Assembly (NCBI GenBank): GCA_021773075.1
Contig: JAJFKT010000010.1
Location: 434,001 to 498,000 of the forward strand
Direction of reading: 5' to 3'
DNA length: 64,000 nucleotides
Source of the DNA: Woeseiaceae bacterium
GTDB taxonomy: Bacteria > Pseudomonadota > Gammaproteobacteria > Steroidobacterales > Woeseiaceae
Under the pieces are notes generated by a model. That model was not told the origin of the DNA. It worked only from the letters and a program-made list of their open reading frames with translations, and made no database searches. A program made the position numbers and the translations under genes. Shown piece after piece: positions 1-7,618 of this stretch (its first letter is position 1; each line of letters opens with the position of its first letter).

Positions 1-97
1 CCTCGATTCGCCAGGCTTCTTTTGCGGCCAGTTCGGTGAGTTTTCTCGCCTCTTCCGACGATTTTGCCTCGCATAGCAGTTCACAGGGACTGCCCAT
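1..97 (-). CDS. ApbE-like FAD:protein FMN transferase, N-terminal fragment
   Basis: This gene is cut by the left edge of the window. Reading down from the ATG at 97 gives MGSPCELLCEAKSSEEARK followed by a helix ending in AWRIE. This matches the opening of ApbE flavin transferases, which begin with an M-G-T/S-x-C/W-E strand and a helix ending in RIE before the KYSRY segment. ApbE attaches FMN covalently to periplasmic target proteins such as Nqr/Rnf subunits. The codons upstream of 97 stay open and read G-R-F-Q-A, which is also ApbE-like, so translation may begin earlier. However, there is no ATG, GTG or TTG in this frame between 97 and the glpQ stop. About 32 codons are visible, so the family call is tentative. 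Confidence 0.45.
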   Translation of the reverse strand, partial: MGSPCELLCEAKSSEEARKLTELAAKEAWRIE

Positions 98-153
98 CGC
101 CTGAAATCGGCCTGAAAAGCCCTGTGGTGAGGACTCTAATGCGATCTGTCTGT

Positions 154-1107
154 CTATGGTCCCGGGCTCGGTAATGCCAGATCGGGAAAATCCGTAAACA
201 AGCCATCGACGGATAGCTCGTGTGTCGCGAACTGGAGCAACTGTTCGAAGGACTCAAAGCCCTGCGGCAGATCGTCTTTTCGAAAGGTAAAGGGATGAAC
301 CGCGAGTCCGTATTTATGTGCCCGGGCAACCGCCCCTGTGTTGTCAATCTCGCCATCCGGTCTGATACGGTACAACTGATTGATCCAGGGCCCGATTCCG
401 TCAACTGTTGACGAGAGCCTCTGCAGGCCGTCCTCCGTCCACAACGCCTCATAGTCCGTTTTCGCCTCACGCCAGCTGTTTTCGCCGATGAGTTGAATCA
501 GTTTGAGGGAGCAGCCCAGAGTATTACGAATTCGAATTAGCTCCTGATCATCAAAGCACTGCACATACACCGGATCACTGTGCGATTCGAAACCAAACTC
601 ACGCAACAAGTCGAGGAACAGTGCGCTTATGTCGACGCCCTCACTGAGGTGCCAGGCGGGGCTCTTGATTTCAGGATAAATCCCAACGGGACGGCCACCG
701 TCGGATTGCAGCCGCGCGATGAAAGAGAGTTCTTCCGCAAAGGTATGCACACGAAATTGTTCGCCTTCGCCTTCATAACGGCCCGGGTATACAAGCGAGC
801 CATCCGCATTGGTCCGTTCATGCGCTGACAGTTGCCTGATTTCCTCGAGTGCGAAATCGCGGGCGTAAAAACGGCCGTCGTCGCGACAGCGCCGTGGATA
901 AAACGACGCAACGTCAGTCACTCGATCGAGATGAATGTCGTGCAGCACGACCAATTCGTCGTCCAGCGTTGCGACGACATCCTGCTCGAGATAATCCGCG
1001 CCCATTTTGTAAGCGAGTGCTTTGGCCTGCAAGGTGTGTTCGGGTAAGTAGCCCGAAGCCCCGCGATGAGCAATAACGACTGGCCTAATCGGTGGGCCCG
1101 TCCGCAT
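154..1107 (-). CDS. glpQ: GlpQ-like glycerophosphodiester phosphodiesterase
   Basis: Hydrolyses glycerophosphodiesters to glycerol-3-phosphate and an alcohol. With the start at 1107 the product has 317 residues. The metal site is visible as HRGASGYLPEHT near residue 14, followed by YLEQDVV and VVLHDIHLDRVTD, which is the order of conserved His, Arg, Glu and Asp residues in GlpQ. Downstream YPEIKSP supplies another conserved acidic residue. An upstream reading to 1272 is open but lies inside the TIR-like gene and does not look like GDPD, so I use the ATG at 1107. This overlaps the end of the upstream TIR-like gene by 23 bases. No signal peptide is visible, so unlike periplasmic E. coli GlpQ it is predicted to be cytoplasmic unless the start is wrong. 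It follows the TIR-like gene on the same strand and is probably co-transcribed with it. Confidence 0.85.
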   Translation of the reverse strand: MRTGPPIRPVVIAHRGASGYLPEHTLQAKALAYKMGADYLEQDVVATLDDELVVLHDIHLDRVTDVASFYPRRCRDDGRFYARDFALEEIRQLSAHERTNADGSLVYPGRYEGEGEQFRVHTFAEELSFIARLQSDGGRPVGIYPEIKSPAWHLSEGVDISALFLDLLREFGFESHSDPVYVQCFDDQELIRIRNTLGCSLKLIQLIGENSWREAKTDYEALWTEDGLQRLSSTVDGIGPWINQLYRIRPDGEIDNTGAVARAHKYGLAVHPFTFRKDDLPQGFESFEQLLQFATHELSVDGLFTDFPDLALPSPGP

Positions 1108-1561
1108 CGAAGCCCGGAAAGTCGAGGACTTCCCATCTCGACGTATCTTCGCCGCGTGCCTGGCGGCGCAACGCATCGGCAATCTCGCGGTCATTCCACT
1201 CGATATGCTCCTGGCAGCGTTCCACCATTTCAGCGGGTGTTTCGGCTGAGACGCCGAATGGCCGAATGGCAATCATGCCTTTCTTGTTGATTTCTGCAGC
1301 GTCCATTATGAATTGGGCGATGTCGGTCCTGTTTTCGTACAAGCTGGAAAGTACGATGACAGCTTCTGCAGCCTTTATTTGTTCGATCAATTCATCTTTG
1401 ACCGTTTGTAACCCACCCGTTTGAGGAACGTTCTCGGGTTTACTCACATTCAGGTAATAAAATCGGTCTACACTCTCGAGGAATTCAAAAACGCGCAGGT
1501 AGTCGTCGCTTTCCTCAAACGCGTGAGTCGCAAAGACTGTGATCGGGTTGTTCTCAGACAC
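1085..1561 (-). CDS. TIR-like (MTH538/ThsB-type) domain protein
   Basis: A 158-residue single-domain protein. The N-terminus PITVFATHAFEESDDYLRVF is a TIR-like beta-strand plus helix. It is followed by a strand with FYYLNVSKPEN, a helix, the hydrophobic strand AEAVIVLSSLYENRTDIAQF, then GMIAIRPFGVSAETPAEMV and HIEWNDREIADALRR. This layout resembles the MTH538 TIR-like family, which includes ThsB of the Thoeris anti-phage system; in that family a late W-x-x-x-x-I-x-x-A-I/L element follows the 'P-x-G' strand. ThsB-type proteins make NAD-derived signal nucleotides, but some family members have no known role. No ThsA-like effector with SIR2 and SLOG domains is nearby, so I do not call a Thoeris system. 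Its end overlaps the glpQ-like start, and the EEP-family gene diverges from it. Confidence 0.6.
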   Translation of the reverse strand: MSENNPITVFATHAFEESDDYLRVFEFLESVDRFYYLNVSKPENVPQTGGLQTVKDELIEQIKAAEAVIVLSSLYENRTDIAQFIMDAAEINKKGMIAIRPFGVSAETPAEMVERCQEHIEWNDREIADALRRQARGEDTSRWEVLDFPGFDADGPTD

Positions 1562-1661
1562 CGGTTGCTCCTGTCTCGATGGTTCAGCCCAAGTTTAACG
1601 AATAATTTCGCCGCACGCGCGCATAGCACTGTACGTGGGGATTCGGTATCGTATGCAGCGC

Positions 1662-2396
1662 ATGCGCCTCCTTCAATACAATATCCGATATGCCGTAGGC
1701 GGTGGCGCCAGTATGCATATGCCACTACCCGGTGCGGGCTACGTTCTCGGCAACCAATCGGTGCTACCCGACATTACAAAATTCATCAAATCAGTTGACC
1801 CGGACATCGTCGGCTTGATTGAGGTGGATACAGGATCGATTAGAAGTCGAAAGGTGAATCAGGCTGAAAAGATCGCCGCAGACCTTGGGATGAATACTTC
1901 GTACGAAACAAAGTATGGCGAGAGATCGATCAACCAAATACTCCCCATTGTTCGCAAACAAGGCAACGCGTTCCTTGCAGCTAACCGCGTGCATGGTGAG
2001 AAATTTCACTACTTCGATACGGGTGTTAAGCGCTTGATCATCGAACTGGAGCTTAAGGAATATGCTATTTTTCTCGTGCATTTGTCGCTGAAATACCGGC
2101 ATCGGCACTTACAGATGCGCAGACTTTACGACTTGATCCAGGACACCCAGAAGCCCGTCGTCGTCGCCGGCGATTTCAATACCTTCTGGGGCGAAAATGA
2201 AATTTACCTGTTCATGAAGGCGGCGGGTCTGACCTCTGCGAATGCAGAAAGTTTACCAACCTACCCAAGCAGATCTCCACGTAAGGAACTCGATTTCGTG
2301 CTCTATCAGGATGGCATTGACGTAACCGGCTTTGAAGTTCCTGACGTACGCTTATCAGACCACCGACCCATTATTTGTGATTTTGAACCGCGATGA
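1662..2396 (+). CDS. Endonuclease/exonuclease/phosphatase (EEP) family protein
   Basis: A 244-residue EEP-fold hydrolase. Visible motifs in order are LLQYNIRY (the N of the first strand), DIVGLIEVD (the metal-binding Glu), VVVAGDFNTF (the GDFN catalytic strand), ELDFVLY (the LDY-type motif) and LSDHRPIIC (the catalytic SDH). Members include DNases, phospholipid phosphatases and sphingomyelinases, and the sequence alone does not say which. There is no signal peptide. I start at the ATG at 1662 because the fold begins directly with RLLQYN; in-frame alternatives at 1635 and 1653 would add a few residues, and none has a clear ribosome-binding site. The gene diverges from the TIR-like gene and ends 7 bases before the fadJ-like gene. 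Confidence 0.8.
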   Translation: MRLLQYNIRYAVGGGASMHMPLPGAGYVLGNQSVLPDITKFIKSVDPDIVGLIEVDTGSIRSRKVNQAEKIAADLGMNTSYETKYGERSINQILPIVRKQGNAFLAANRVHGEKFHYFDTGVKRLIIELELKEYAIFLVHLSLKYRHRHLQMRRLYDLIQDTQKPVVVAGDFNTFWGENEIYLFMKAAGLTSANAESLPTYPSRSPRKELDFVLYQDGIDVTGFEVPDVRLSDHRPIICDFEPR

Positions 2397-2403
2397 TAAA
2401 AAT

Positions 2404-4422
2404 ATGACATTGAAACACTGGAAAATGGAAACCGATGACAAAGGAATTGTCTGGTTATGCCTTGATACGGCGGACTCGAAGGTCAACGTACTTTCGTCCT
2501 TTATTCTCAGCGAATTAAACGACATTCTCGATCCGATGACCGCCAGCCCGCCTGCAGGCGTCGTATTGTGGTCGGGCAAAAATGGCAGTTTCGTGATGGG
2601 TGCCGACATCAAGGAATTCACTAAGGTTGAGTCTGTTGAACACGCGGAGGAAGTCGTCCTTCTCGGCCAGGGTTTGATGGACAAAGTCGAGGCTTTGAGT
2701 TGCCCGACCACCACAGTCATCAACGGAGTTTGTCTCGGCGGCGGACTTGAGCTAGCGATGGCCTGCGATTATCGCATTGCCCTGGCCAGTGAGAAAAAAA
2801 TATTGGGGCTCCCTGAAGTGAAGCTCGGTCTGCACCCTGGATTTGGCGGCACCGTTCGCGCGGTACAAATTTGCGGCGTACGGGCGGCCATGCAATTGAT
2901 GTTGACGGGTAACCCGATTGCACCGGGCAAGGCCATGGCAATCGGCCTGATTGACAAGATAAGCACTGAAAGCGATTGGCGAGATGATGCCAGCGCGCTA
3001 ATCGCCGCAGCGCCGCCGAAGCAACGAGCGCCGCTTGCGGATCGACTGTTGAGCACAGGTGTTGCTCGATCTTTCGTACGCAACATGCTGCTAAAACAGG
3101 TACAGGGAAAAGCAAGAAAAGACCATTACCCTGCTCCCTACATGATGATCGACAATTGGGCGGCGAACGGCGCGTCGCCAGAAACCGGATACCTTGCCGA
3201 AGCGCGAAGCTTTGCGAAACTGATGGTCTCAAGCACGTCTCGAAATCTTGTCAGGGTTTTCTTCCTGCAGAGCAAGCTTAAGGGACAGGGTAAGAAAACG
3301 GATACGAAGGTGAAACACGTGCACGTAGTGGGCGCAGGTGTGATGGGCGGTGATATCGCTGCCTGGTGTGCCTTGCGCGGTCACATAGTAACGCTTCAGG
3401 ATCGAGAACTGAAATACATTGAACCGGCTATGGAGCGAGCGGCGAAATTGTTTTCCAAACGCGTGCGAGATAGTGAGAAACGTGCAGCGACCACTGAACG
3501 TTTGCAGGCGGACGTGGACGGCGCAGGAGTGGCAAAGGCTGATCTCGTCATCGAGGCAATTTACGAAAACCTTGAGGCCAAACAAAGTTTGTACGAGGCC
3601 TTGCAAGCTGAGATGAAACCGGGGGCTTTGCTTGCAACGAATACCTCCAGCATTCGGCTGGAAGAACTGCGAACAGTACTAAATGAGCCACAGCGATTTA
3701 TCGGGCTGCATTTCTTCAACCCGGTGGCCATGTTGCCGCTGGTTGAAGTCATTCGTTGTGAAGATACCGATCAGGACGCCATGGACATCGGCTTCGCATT
3801 TACGAAAGGTATTGGAAAAATGCCGCTGGAGTGCTTGAGTTCACCGGGATTTGTTGTCAACAGGATTCTCGCACCGTATATGGCTGAGGCCATGCATCTT
3901 GCGGATGAAGGTGTTCCGCTGGCAGAAATCGACAAGGCAGCCGAAGCTTTCGGCATGCCCATGGGACCCGTTGAGCTGGCAGACAGCGTTGGCCTTGACG
4001 TCGGATTGCACGTTTCAAAAGTGCTTGGTGCTGCTTTCGACCGACCCGTTCCGGATACGCTGCAGAAGATGGTTGACGACGGCCTACTCGGGCGCAAATC
4101 CGGACAGGGCTACTACCTCTGGGAGGATGGCAAAGCCGTCAAACCTGCCAGTGACGGCAGGAATGTAGCAGACGATATTCAGGATCGTCTGATACTGCCA
4201 ATGCTCAACGAGGCCGTCGCGTGCTTGCAGGAGAATGTCGTCAGCGACGCTGACTTGCTGGACGCCGGTGTGATATTTGGTACTGGATTCGCTCCATTCC
4301 GCGGTGGGCCGCTGAACTACGCAAAAGAGCGCGGTACGACCTCCGTCGTAATGCGCATGAACGAACTGGCCAAAGCTCATGGAGAACGATTCGAGCCGCA
4401 CAGTGGGTGGTCTGAGCTGTGA
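2404..4422 (+). CDS. fadJ: FadJ-like enoyl-CoA hydratase/3-hydroxyacyl-CoA dehydrogenase
   Basis: Alpha subunit type of the fatty-acid beta-oxidation complex, hydrating enoyl-CoA and oxidising L-3-hydroxyacyl-CoA with NAD. The 672-residue product has an N-terminal crotonase domain with the oxyanion-hole stretch VCLGGGLELAMACDYRIA and the catalytic Glu pair at about E116 and E138 (LPEVKLGL). The dehydrogenase domain starts near residue 305 with VVGAGVMGGDIA (Rossmann loop) and carries NTSS and GLHFFNPVAMLPLVEVI. Two C-terminal 3HCDH domains follow, ending with FGTGFAPFRGGPL. The ATG at 2404 lies 7 bases after the EEP gene; the open frame starts at 2332 but the upstream part overlaps that gene. 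No thiolase (FadI/FadA) gene is adjacent. FadJ and FadB are not separated with certainty. Confidence 0.9.
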   Translation: MTLKHWKMETDDKGIVWLCLDTADSKVNVLSSFILSELNDILDPMTASPPAGVVLWSGKNGSFVMGADIKEFTKVESVEHAEEVVLLGQGLMDKVEALSCPTTTVINGVCLGGGLELAMACDYRIALASEKKILGLPEVKLGLHPGFGGTVRAVQICGVRAAMQLMLTGNPIAPGKAMAIGLIDKISTESDWRDDASALIAAAPPKQRAPLADRLLSTGVARSFVRNMLLKQVQGKARKDHYPAPYMMIDNWAANGASPETGYLAEARSFAKLMVSSTSRNLVRVFFLQSKLKGQGKKTDTKVKHVHVVGAGVMGGDIAAWCALRGHIVTLQDRELKYIEPAMERAAKLFSKRVRDSEKRAATTERLQADVDGAGVAKADLVIEAIYENLEAKQSLYEALQAEMKPGALLATNTSSIRLEELRTVLNEPQRFIGLHFFNPVAMLPLVEVIRCEDTDQDAMDIGFAFTKGIGKMPLECLSSPGFVVNRILAPYMAEAMHLADEGVPLAEIDKAAEAFGMPMGPVELADSVGLDVGLHVSKVLGAAFDRPVPDTLQKMVDDGLLGRKSGQGYYLWEDGKAVKPASDGRNVADDIQDRLILPMLNEAVACLQENVVSDADLLDAGVIFGTGFAPFRGGPLNYAKERGTTSVVMRMNELAKAHGERFEPHSGWSEL

Positions 4423-4433
4423 TTGACGTCACA
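4418..4433. promoter_or_regulatory. Perfect CRP-type palindrome before the cNMP-binding/rhodanese gene
   Basis: TGTGATTGACGTCACA matches the CRP/Vfr consensus TGTGA-N6-TCACA at all ten fixed positions. It overlaps the fadJ-like stop codon (4420-4422) and lies 148 bases before the ATG at 4582. Downstream, a possible -10 (TAGAAT, 4516-4521) has only a weak -35 (TTCCCG, 4492-4497, 18-base spacer), as expected for an activator-dependent promoter, although the site is farther upstream than a classic class I CRP site. That it drives the downstream gene is inferred. Confidence 0.55.
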
Positions 4434-4581
4434 GACGGCCTTGAACTGCAAAATAAACTGTGCGGCGTTTCACGCTGCGTGAATTGAGCGGTTCCCGAAG
4501 TCATTGAATTAACGGTAGAATACGGCGCTTACAGGGGCTTTGCCCCCGATGAGCGAAACTCGAGTGAAAACAGGATGAATA

Positions 4582-5628
4582 ATGGCAATTGAGCAGGTAA
4601 GCACAGAGCTGCTCAGAGGGTTTTCTCCGCTAGACGGCCTTAAGCGCGATAACCTCGCGGCGCTTGCGCGTAAGGTGCAGATTCGTGAGATGTCGCCCGG
4701 GCAATTGCTGTTCAAAGAGGGCGACACTGAAAAGCGTACCTTGTACATTATTTCCGGCAATCTCGAGCTGATCGATCAGGGTAAAGTTGTTGGCGTCGTC
4801 GAGGGCGGAACCGATATTGCGCGAAATCCGATCGCCCCAGTCTACCCTCGTCGTGTTTCCGCACGTGCGCGGGACCGTGTGCAGTTTATTTCAATAGACA
4901 GCGACCTCCTCGATGTCATGTTGACCTGGGATCAAACCGGAACCTACGAAGTCTCTGAATTAGCCGGCAAGTCAGACCAGAGCAATGAAGACTGGATGAC
5001 GATGCTGTTGCAGACAAAAGCTTTTCACAAGATTCCGCCTGCAAATATTCAGGCAATCTTCATGCGTATGCAGCAGATCAATTACCGCACGGGTGATGTG
5101 ATCTTGAAGCAGGGATCTGAGGGCGATTACTTCTATGTATTGATTCGCGGCACCGCCTTGGTGACTCGCGAGACACCACTGAGCAAAGAAGGCATCAAAC
5201 TGGCAGAATTATCGGTTGGTGACACCTTCGGTGAAGAAGCACTGATTTCGAATGCGAAACGCAACGCCACGGTTACCATGCAAAGTGATGGTGCCGTGAT
5301 GCGACTCGGCAAGGAGGACTTCAAGAAGCTGCTAAATGAACCAATGCTTGACTGGGTCAATAAGGCCGAAGCGGACGAGATTATCCGCTCGGGCGGACAG
5401 TGGCTCGATGTGAGACTTCCCAGTGAGTTTGAAAACCAGCATCTCGATGCGGCCCTGAATATCCCGCTGTATTTTATTCGGCTGAAGATTAACACTCTGG
5501 ATCAGAGCAAGAAGTACATCGTTTGCTGTGATACCGGGCGCCGCAGCTCTGCGGGCGCGTACATATTGAGTGAGCGTGGATATCACGCCTACGTATTACG
5601 GGGCGGTATCAACCGCGATCAAGCCTAG
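4582..5628 (+). CDS. Tandem cyclic-nucleotide-binding domain plus rhodanese protein
   Basis: A 348-residue soluble protein with three domains. Residues about 14-110 form a first cNMP-binding beta-barrel (PGQLLFKEGDTEKRTLYIISGNL) whose phosphate-binding cassette is not recognisable. Residues about 150-255 form a second barrel with a good cassette, FGEEALISNAKRNATV, carrying the Glu and Arg that contact the cyclic phosphate. Residues about 265-345 form a rhodanese domain with the active-site loop CCDTGRRSSAGAY, where the second Cys and the Arg fit a C-x4-R loop. There is no helix-turn-helix, so this is not a CRP-like transcription factor; it looks like a cNMP-gated sulfurtransferase or a sensor. 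The start is supported by AGGA six bases before the ATG. A perfect CRP-type site lies upstream. The physiological role is unknown. Confidence 0.82.
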   Translation: MAIEQVSTELLRGFSPLDGLKRDNLAALARKVQIREMSPGQLLFKEGDTEKRTLYIISGNLELIDQGKVVGVVEGGTDIARNPIAPVYPRRVSARARDRVQFISIDSDLLDVMLTWDQTGTYEVSELAGKSDQSNEDWMTMLLQTKAFHKIPPANIQAIFMRMQQINYRTGDVILKQGSEGDYFYVLIRGTALVTRETPLSKEGIKLAELSVGDTFGEEALISNAKRNATVTMQSDGAVMRLGKEDFKKLLNEPMLDWVNKAEADEIIRSGGQWLDVRLPSEFENQHLDAALNIPLYFIRLKINTLDQSKKYIVCCDTGRRSSAGAYILSERGYHAYVLRGGINRDQA

Positions 5629-5638
5629 ATATTTTTGC

Positions 5639-5977
5639 CTACATCGTGTGTGTAGGTTTGTCTCCGCCAAGGGCACCGGCCAGGTAGTTTTCAATCTTCT
5701 TCTGTGTATTTCCCTGATCCTGATCAGAAAATTGCACACCGATTCCTGCAGTGCGCTTGCCTTGGGCGCCTTTCGGAGTCATCCAGATCACGGTACCGGC
5801 GACCGGGATTTTCTCCTCTTCACCCATCAGGTTTAGCAGCATGAAAACCTCATCGCCGAGGCGGTAGGAGCTATTGGTGGGTATGAAGAGCCCACCGTTG
5901 ATCACATAAGGCATGTACGCGAGGTACAACGCGCTCTTGTCCTTGATCGTCAGTGTCAGCAGTCCTGGTTTGCTCAT
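5639..5977 (-). CDS. pilZ: PilZ domain protein (type IV pilus assembly type)
   Basis: A 112-residue single PilZ domain, the last gene of the fab-to-holB cluster, 12 bases after holB. The core reads LTIKDKSALYLAYMPYVINGG, then FIPTNSSYRLGDEVFMLL and IPVAGTVIWMTPKG, ending in GIGVQFSD. This is the holB-linked PilZ needed for type IV pilus biogenesis in Pseudomonas and Xanthomonas. The RxxxR and D/NxSxxG residues that bind cyclic di-GMP in other PilZ domains are absent; only GG remains where the second motif would be. Ligand binding is therefore not expected, and a scaffold role with PilB and FimX-like partners is the known function of this subfamily. Whether the organism makes type IV pili cannot be told from this window. 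Confidence 0.87.
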   Translation of the reverse strand: MSKPGLLTLTIKDKSALYLAYMPYVINGGLFIPTNSSYRLGDEVFMLLNLMGEEEKIPVAGTVIWMTPKGAQGKRTAGIGVQFSDQDQGNTQKKIENYLAGALGGDKPTHTM

Positions 5978-5989
5978 TTCGCGCTTTCT

Positions 5990-6979
5990 CTAGTTATGGC
6001 CAGCTGTCATTAGCTGCATACCGTCAGTGGGTGGCGTCAGGCCGCAATCCTTCAACCCGTCCGCCCAATCGATCAACAGGCCCTCAAAGCTCAGTTGAAC
6101 GTTATACGATCCGCCCGGTTGCCCGCGCAATCGATTGATTATGTCTAAATAGCAGAACAAATTTCGCCTGTCCATGCGCCGCAGCACAGAATCATCAATA
6201 AGCAGCCCGTCGGCCGTTTCGCGACCTGCAGAAGTGGCCAAAATCGCCAATTTAACCTGTTGAGACAACCAGTTGAGTACGAATCCAGGGTCGATTTTGG
6301 CCCATCTGGCAGCCACTTCCACCGCGGAACCCTTGCCCTGCCCCAAAACACTCAGATCGCGCCCCATTGTTGTGTTGGTGTCGAGGTCATTAAGCGCATC
6401 GATGGCTGCCAGCGGCGCTCCACCAGACATTCGAAGCGCATCCAGCCAACGTGTACCCGGTTGCACTCGATCGAGCCACACTAGCGCCTCTGGCTCGCCG
6501 GGAACCGAGAAGTCAATTCTCTGACAGCGACTGAAGATCGTGGCTGGCAGTTTTCCGACTCGATCGGCTACCAGAATCAGCAACGCGTCGCCCGGCGGCT
6601 CTTCCAGCGTCTTTAAGAGGCTGTTAGCGGCATTGACCGTCATATCGTTCGCCGGTTCGATGACCGCAACTTTGCCGTGTCCTTCGTAGCTCGTCAGGCT
6701 GAGCTCGCTGACCAAGGCTCGGATTTGCTCAATGCCAATCGTTTTCTTGTCTTCCGGCGTGGCAATCCAGCGCATATCCGGAAGCTCCGGCCGGTCGAAC
6801 GGATAGCCGGGCAATATCGTCAACGGATCGGGTCGCAGCCGCTGCGTTGCCATCCAGGCTGCTGCGGCACGTTTGCCGACACCGACGGGCCCCATTAACA
6901 AGACAGCATGGGGCAGGCGACCCTGCTTATCGGCCTCTAGCCACGAATCTGCAAACGCTCTGTGCCAGAAAAGCTCCAT
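5990..6979 (-). CDS. holB: DNA polymerase III delta-prime subunit
   Basis: Clamp-loader subunit of the replicative polymerase. The 329-residue product begins with MELFWHRAFADSW and a P-loop-like GPVGVGKR, then AANSLLKTLEEPP and the SRC motif (FSRCQRIDF) typical of HolB/DnaX AAA+ proteins. The ATG at 6979 is preferred over an in-frame TTG at 7000: it lies one base after the tmk stop and its N-terminus fits the family. The zinc-module cysteines that usually follow the P-loop helix in delta-prime are missing; the stretch RLRPDPLTILPGYPFDRPEL has none, and the only cysteine in the AAA+ part is the SRC one. Position between tmk and pilZ is the standard gammaproteobacterial arrangement. Confidence 0.9.
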   Translation of the reverse strand: MELFWHRAFADSWLEADKQGRLPHAVLLMGPVGVGKRAAAAWMATQRLRPDPLTILPGYPFDRPELPDMRWIATPEDKKTIGIEQIRALVSELSLTSYEGHGKVAVIEPANDMTVNAANSLLKTLEEPPGDALLILVADRVGKLPATIFSRCQRIDFSVPGEPEALVWLDRVQPGTRWLDALRMSGGAPLAAIDALNDLDTNTTMGRDLSVLGQGKGSAVEVAARWAKIDPGFVLNWLSQQVKLAILATSAGRETADGLLIDDSVLRRMDRRNLFCYLDIINRLRGQPGGSYNVQLSFEGLLIDWADGLKDCGLTPPTDGMQLMTAGHN

Positions 6980-6980
6980 C

Positions 6981-7616
6981 TTAATGTGAGTTGCTTTCAA
7001 TCAGCTGCACTGCAAGGCGGCCCACATCGGCTTGCACTTCTTCCAGGCTTCGCGTCGTATCGATGATGACGAATCGATCTGGCTCACGAAGCGCGAGGTT
7101 CAAATAGCACTCTCGAACCCGCTCGAAGAAATCGTGCTTTTCGCGTTCAATCCTGTCCGGTGCGCCACGATTACCCGCCCGCGCCATGCCTATTTCAACG
7201 GGTGCATCCAGAAGGATCGTGACATCGGGCCAGGTATCGCCATGAACCCAGTTCGCCAGGCTATCGATAGATTCCATCGGCAAACCACGGCCACCGCCCT
7301 GATACGCCCGGCTGGAATCCGTGAACCGATCACAAACGACCCACTTACCGGCTTCAAGCGCTGGCAAAATGACGTTATTAACGTTGAGCGATCGCGCCGC
7401 AAACATCATCAACAACTCGGCTATCTCGGGAATGGGTTCGTCACCGTGGTCCTTAAGAAGTTTGCGGATGTCTTCCGCAACCGGGGTGCCTCCCGGTTCA
7501 CGAGTTGTGATTACCTCGAGACCGGCTTTGCGGACCTGCTCCACAAGGACGTCAATATTGCTGGACTTGCCAACGCCCTCGATACCTTCAACGGTGATAA
7601 AAAGACCGCGCTTCAT
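6981..7616 (-). CDS. tmk: Thymidylate kinase
   Basis: Phosphorylates dTMP to dTDP. The 211-residue length is typical. The P-loop FITVEGIEGVGKSS is at residues 6-19, TREPGGTPVAEDIRKLL is the dTMP-contacting segment, and DRFTDSSRAYQGGGRGL is the DR-motif plus the lid-proximal region. Arg and Gln residues follow in the DRIEREKHDFFERVR lid. The start is ATG; the mltG stop lies two bases upstream, so translation is likely coupled. It feeds dTTP synthesis and sits in the conserved pabC-mltG-tmk-holB string. Confidence 0.95.
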   Translation of the reverse strand: MKRGLFITVEGIEGVGKSSNIDVLVEQVRKAGLEVITTREPGGTPVAEDIRKLLKDHGDEPIPEIAELLMMFAARSLNVNNVILPALEAGKWVVCDRFTDSSRAYQGGGRGLPMESIDSLANWVHGDTWPDVTILLDAPVEIGMARAGNRGAPDRIEREKHDFFERVRECYLNLALREPDRFVIIDTTRSLEEVQADVGRLAVQLIESNSH

Positions 7617-7618
7617 GA

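Noticed and set aside
1085-1561. A Thoeris anti-phage system
   Set aside because: Only the TIR-like component is present; no ThsA-like SIR2/SLOG protein or other effector lies nearby.
4582-5628. CRP-like transcription factor
   Set aside because: It has cNMP-binding domains but no helix-turn-helix; the C-terminal domain is rhodanese.
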